NCBI RefSeq assembly: GCF_900095845.1
Contig: NZ_FMIX01000004.1
Span: forward strand, 1,123,501 to 1,187,500
Origin: Streptococcus timonensis
Lineage (GTDB): Bacteria; Bacillota; Bacilli; Lactobacillales; Streptococcaceae
Direction of reading: 5' to 3'
DNA: 64,000 bases
Position 1 is the stretch's first letter. The number at the start of each line of letters is the position of its first letter. The notes under the pieces were generated by a model that worked only from the letters and a program-made list of their open reading frames with translations, did no database searches and had not been told where the DNA came from. The position numbers and the translations under genes were made by a program. Shown piece by piece: positions 62,950 to 64,000 of this stretch.

Positions 62950-64000
62950 TTAGGCTTTTAGATTTAACTCTCTAGCGTTATCTAGGACAAAATACTTGAA
63001 ACCATCTACCGTGTGGTCATCTTCCTTGATGACTTTAGGGTCATCTGTGTTGATGGTCTTGTCATCATATCGGTACATCTTATGCTCCTCAATGAATACC
63101 CTGTTATTTTGGGTATCAAGGTAATAAAAACGCCCCTCAGCTAGTAAGCTAATGACCATGTCTATCATAGTCTGATTTTTCTTCTTAGCAACTGGGTGCC
63201 AGCGTTCTCCATAATCTCTGAAATATTGGTTTCTCAAAGCTCCCTCTGCACTATCAATGGTCATCTTGAGTTTAGGTACTCTGTACTGTTTCATGACCTT
63301 ATCTATAAAATCATGTACCATCACAGATAGCTCACTAGGGGCTTTCTTGATGGTTTTTCCAGCTGGTGAGTAGTAGAAAGTATCAAGCAATATGACCTTA
63401 CCTTTTGCTGTGAGTCCATAAGCTCCACAGGTGGTTGCTGATTGCTGGTGTCCAGTATCCATAGCAAATGATATGCCTATTAGCTTATCATCAGTAGGGA
63501 GGCTCTCTAGTGGTTTAAAATAGCTCATGTTATAGACATGATTACCTAAACCGATAACCTCACCCAAATACATCCATCTGTAATAGTCAGGGTCAGTTTC
63601 TTTATAGCGCTCTATCTTCTCAATCATCTGCCTAGACAAAAAGCCTAGTCTATCATCAAGGTAGGTGCTATGATGGATCATGTAAGTAGGGTCACTAGCT
63701 TTCTCAGCTACCCACTCATTTATCCAGTCATAGGGATTGCGTGGAGGGTTGTAAGTGAAATAGACTTTAACCTCTTTACCGTTTGGCAATTCTTGACGGA
63801 TGAAAGTATCCTCAACTATGTCAATATCCTCACGGCCAGCAAACTCAGCAAGCTCCTCAAACCATACAGCCATGACATAGCCTTTAGCTATTTTTTGTGA
63901 CTTGAGTTTCATAGGGTCATCAACCCCATAGAAATAAAAAGCCGTTCCTGTCTTGATATGAGTTATCTGTAAGGGAGATTTCCCAAACTTAAACTGATTA
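62950..64000 (-). CDS. phage terminase large subunit (PBSX type), 5' end outside window
   Basis: The packaging motor ATPase/nuclease. Only the C-terminal part lies here (about 349 residues). The frame remains open to the right edge: residues before the internal ATG at 63912 read KTGTAFYFYGVDDPMKLKS, a PBSX-terminase segment. The nuclease domain shows FAMDTGHQQSATTCGAYGL with the metal-binding Asp, and TIDSAEGALRNQYF with a second acidic residue. The ATPase region including Walker A is beyond the window. The small terminase and integration genes should be further right. Confidence 0.92.
   Translation of the reverse strand, partial: NQFKFGKSPLQITHIKTGTAFYFYGVDDPMKLKSQKIAKGYVMAVWFEELAEFAGREDIDIVEDTFIRQELPNGKEVKVYFTYNPPRNPYDWINEWVAEKASDPTYMIHHSTYLDDRLGFLSRQMIEKIERYKETDPDYYRWMYLGEVIGLGNHVYNMSYFKPLESLPTDDKLIGISFAMDTGHQQSATTCGAYGLTAKGKVILLDTFYYSPAGKTIKKAPSELSVMVHDFIDKVMKQYRVPKLKMTIDSAEGALRNQYFRDYGERWHPVAKKKNQTMIDMVISLLAEGRFYYLDTQNNRVFIEEHKMYRYDDKTINTDDPKVIKEDDHTVDGFKYFVLDNARELNLKA

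Noticed and set aside
1-64000. CRISPR arrays, tRNA or rRNA genes, insertion sequences, BOX elements
   Set aside because: None was seen on reading both strands. No repeat-spacer pattern, cloverleaf or transposase frame was found.

Overview
The window is a stretch of chromosome from a Mitis-group Streptococcus (S. mitis / S. oralis / S. infantis / S. pneumoniae relatives), with part of an integrated tailed phage at its right end. The host assignment rests on near-identical matches, recalled from memory, to pneumococcal proteins (ThrS, PepO, PsaBCA, Tpx, PsaR, RelA, MsmK, PNPase, MetE/MetF, FtsEX). It is supported by extended -10 promoters, a streptococcal MET-box, and a choline-binding phage lysin, which implies a choline-decorated cell wall.

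Host part (1-42609). The left edge holds the end of thrS, a DUF389 membrane-protein gene broken by one in-frame TGA, and a duplicated scrap of the thrS 3' end. Next comes a complete bacitracin/peptide-sensing (Bce-type) module: permease, ATPase, an unannotated 37-codon ORF, an operator TTACA-N4-TGTAA, and the sensor kinase/response regulator pair. It is followed by a lipase-like hydrolase, a metallo-beta-lactamase-fold hydrolase and the endopeptidase PepO. The manganese cluster psaB-psaC-psaA, tpx and psaR has a clear promoter. Then come dtd, a relA/rsh gene whose C-terminal ACT domain is cut off by a TGA, msmK, and the operon pnp-cysE-phosphorylase-cysS-mrnC-PucR-like regulator. metE-metF follow under a MET-box. 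A probable DNA-repair group (membrane-anchored helicase, YbgA-like protein, pyrimidine-dimer-glycosylase-like protein) is next. After it lie a TVP38 membrane protein, an MFS transporter, prfB-ftsE-ftsX (prfB with its programmed +1 frameshift), an MTA/SAH deaminase and a heterodimeric ABC exporter pair.

Prophage part (about 42610-64000, all on the minus strand, continuing beyond the window). It interrupts the first exporter gene, leaving only its 3' third. Read in transcription order (right to left), the late genes are: large terminase (partial), portal, MuF-type minor capsid protein with a probable C-terminal RNase toxin, a translationally coupled acidic small protein (probable immunity protein), scaffold, major capsid, four connector/minor capsid proteins, major tail protein, tail chaperones, tape measure, distal tail protein, tail endopeptidase/fibre, two small proteins, two membrane proteins (one a phiLC3-type holin), a BppU-like receptor-binding protein, and a choline-binding amidase endolysin. 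Three hairpin terminators divide this late operon.

The most interesting points are the MuF toxin/immunity pair, the self-contained Bce module with its small ORF and operator, the relA truncation, a head-connector gene that seems to have an AUA start behind a perfect Shine-Dalgarno, and the receptor-binding protein placed between holin and lysin. No tRNA, rRNA, CRISPR array or insertion sequence was seen.
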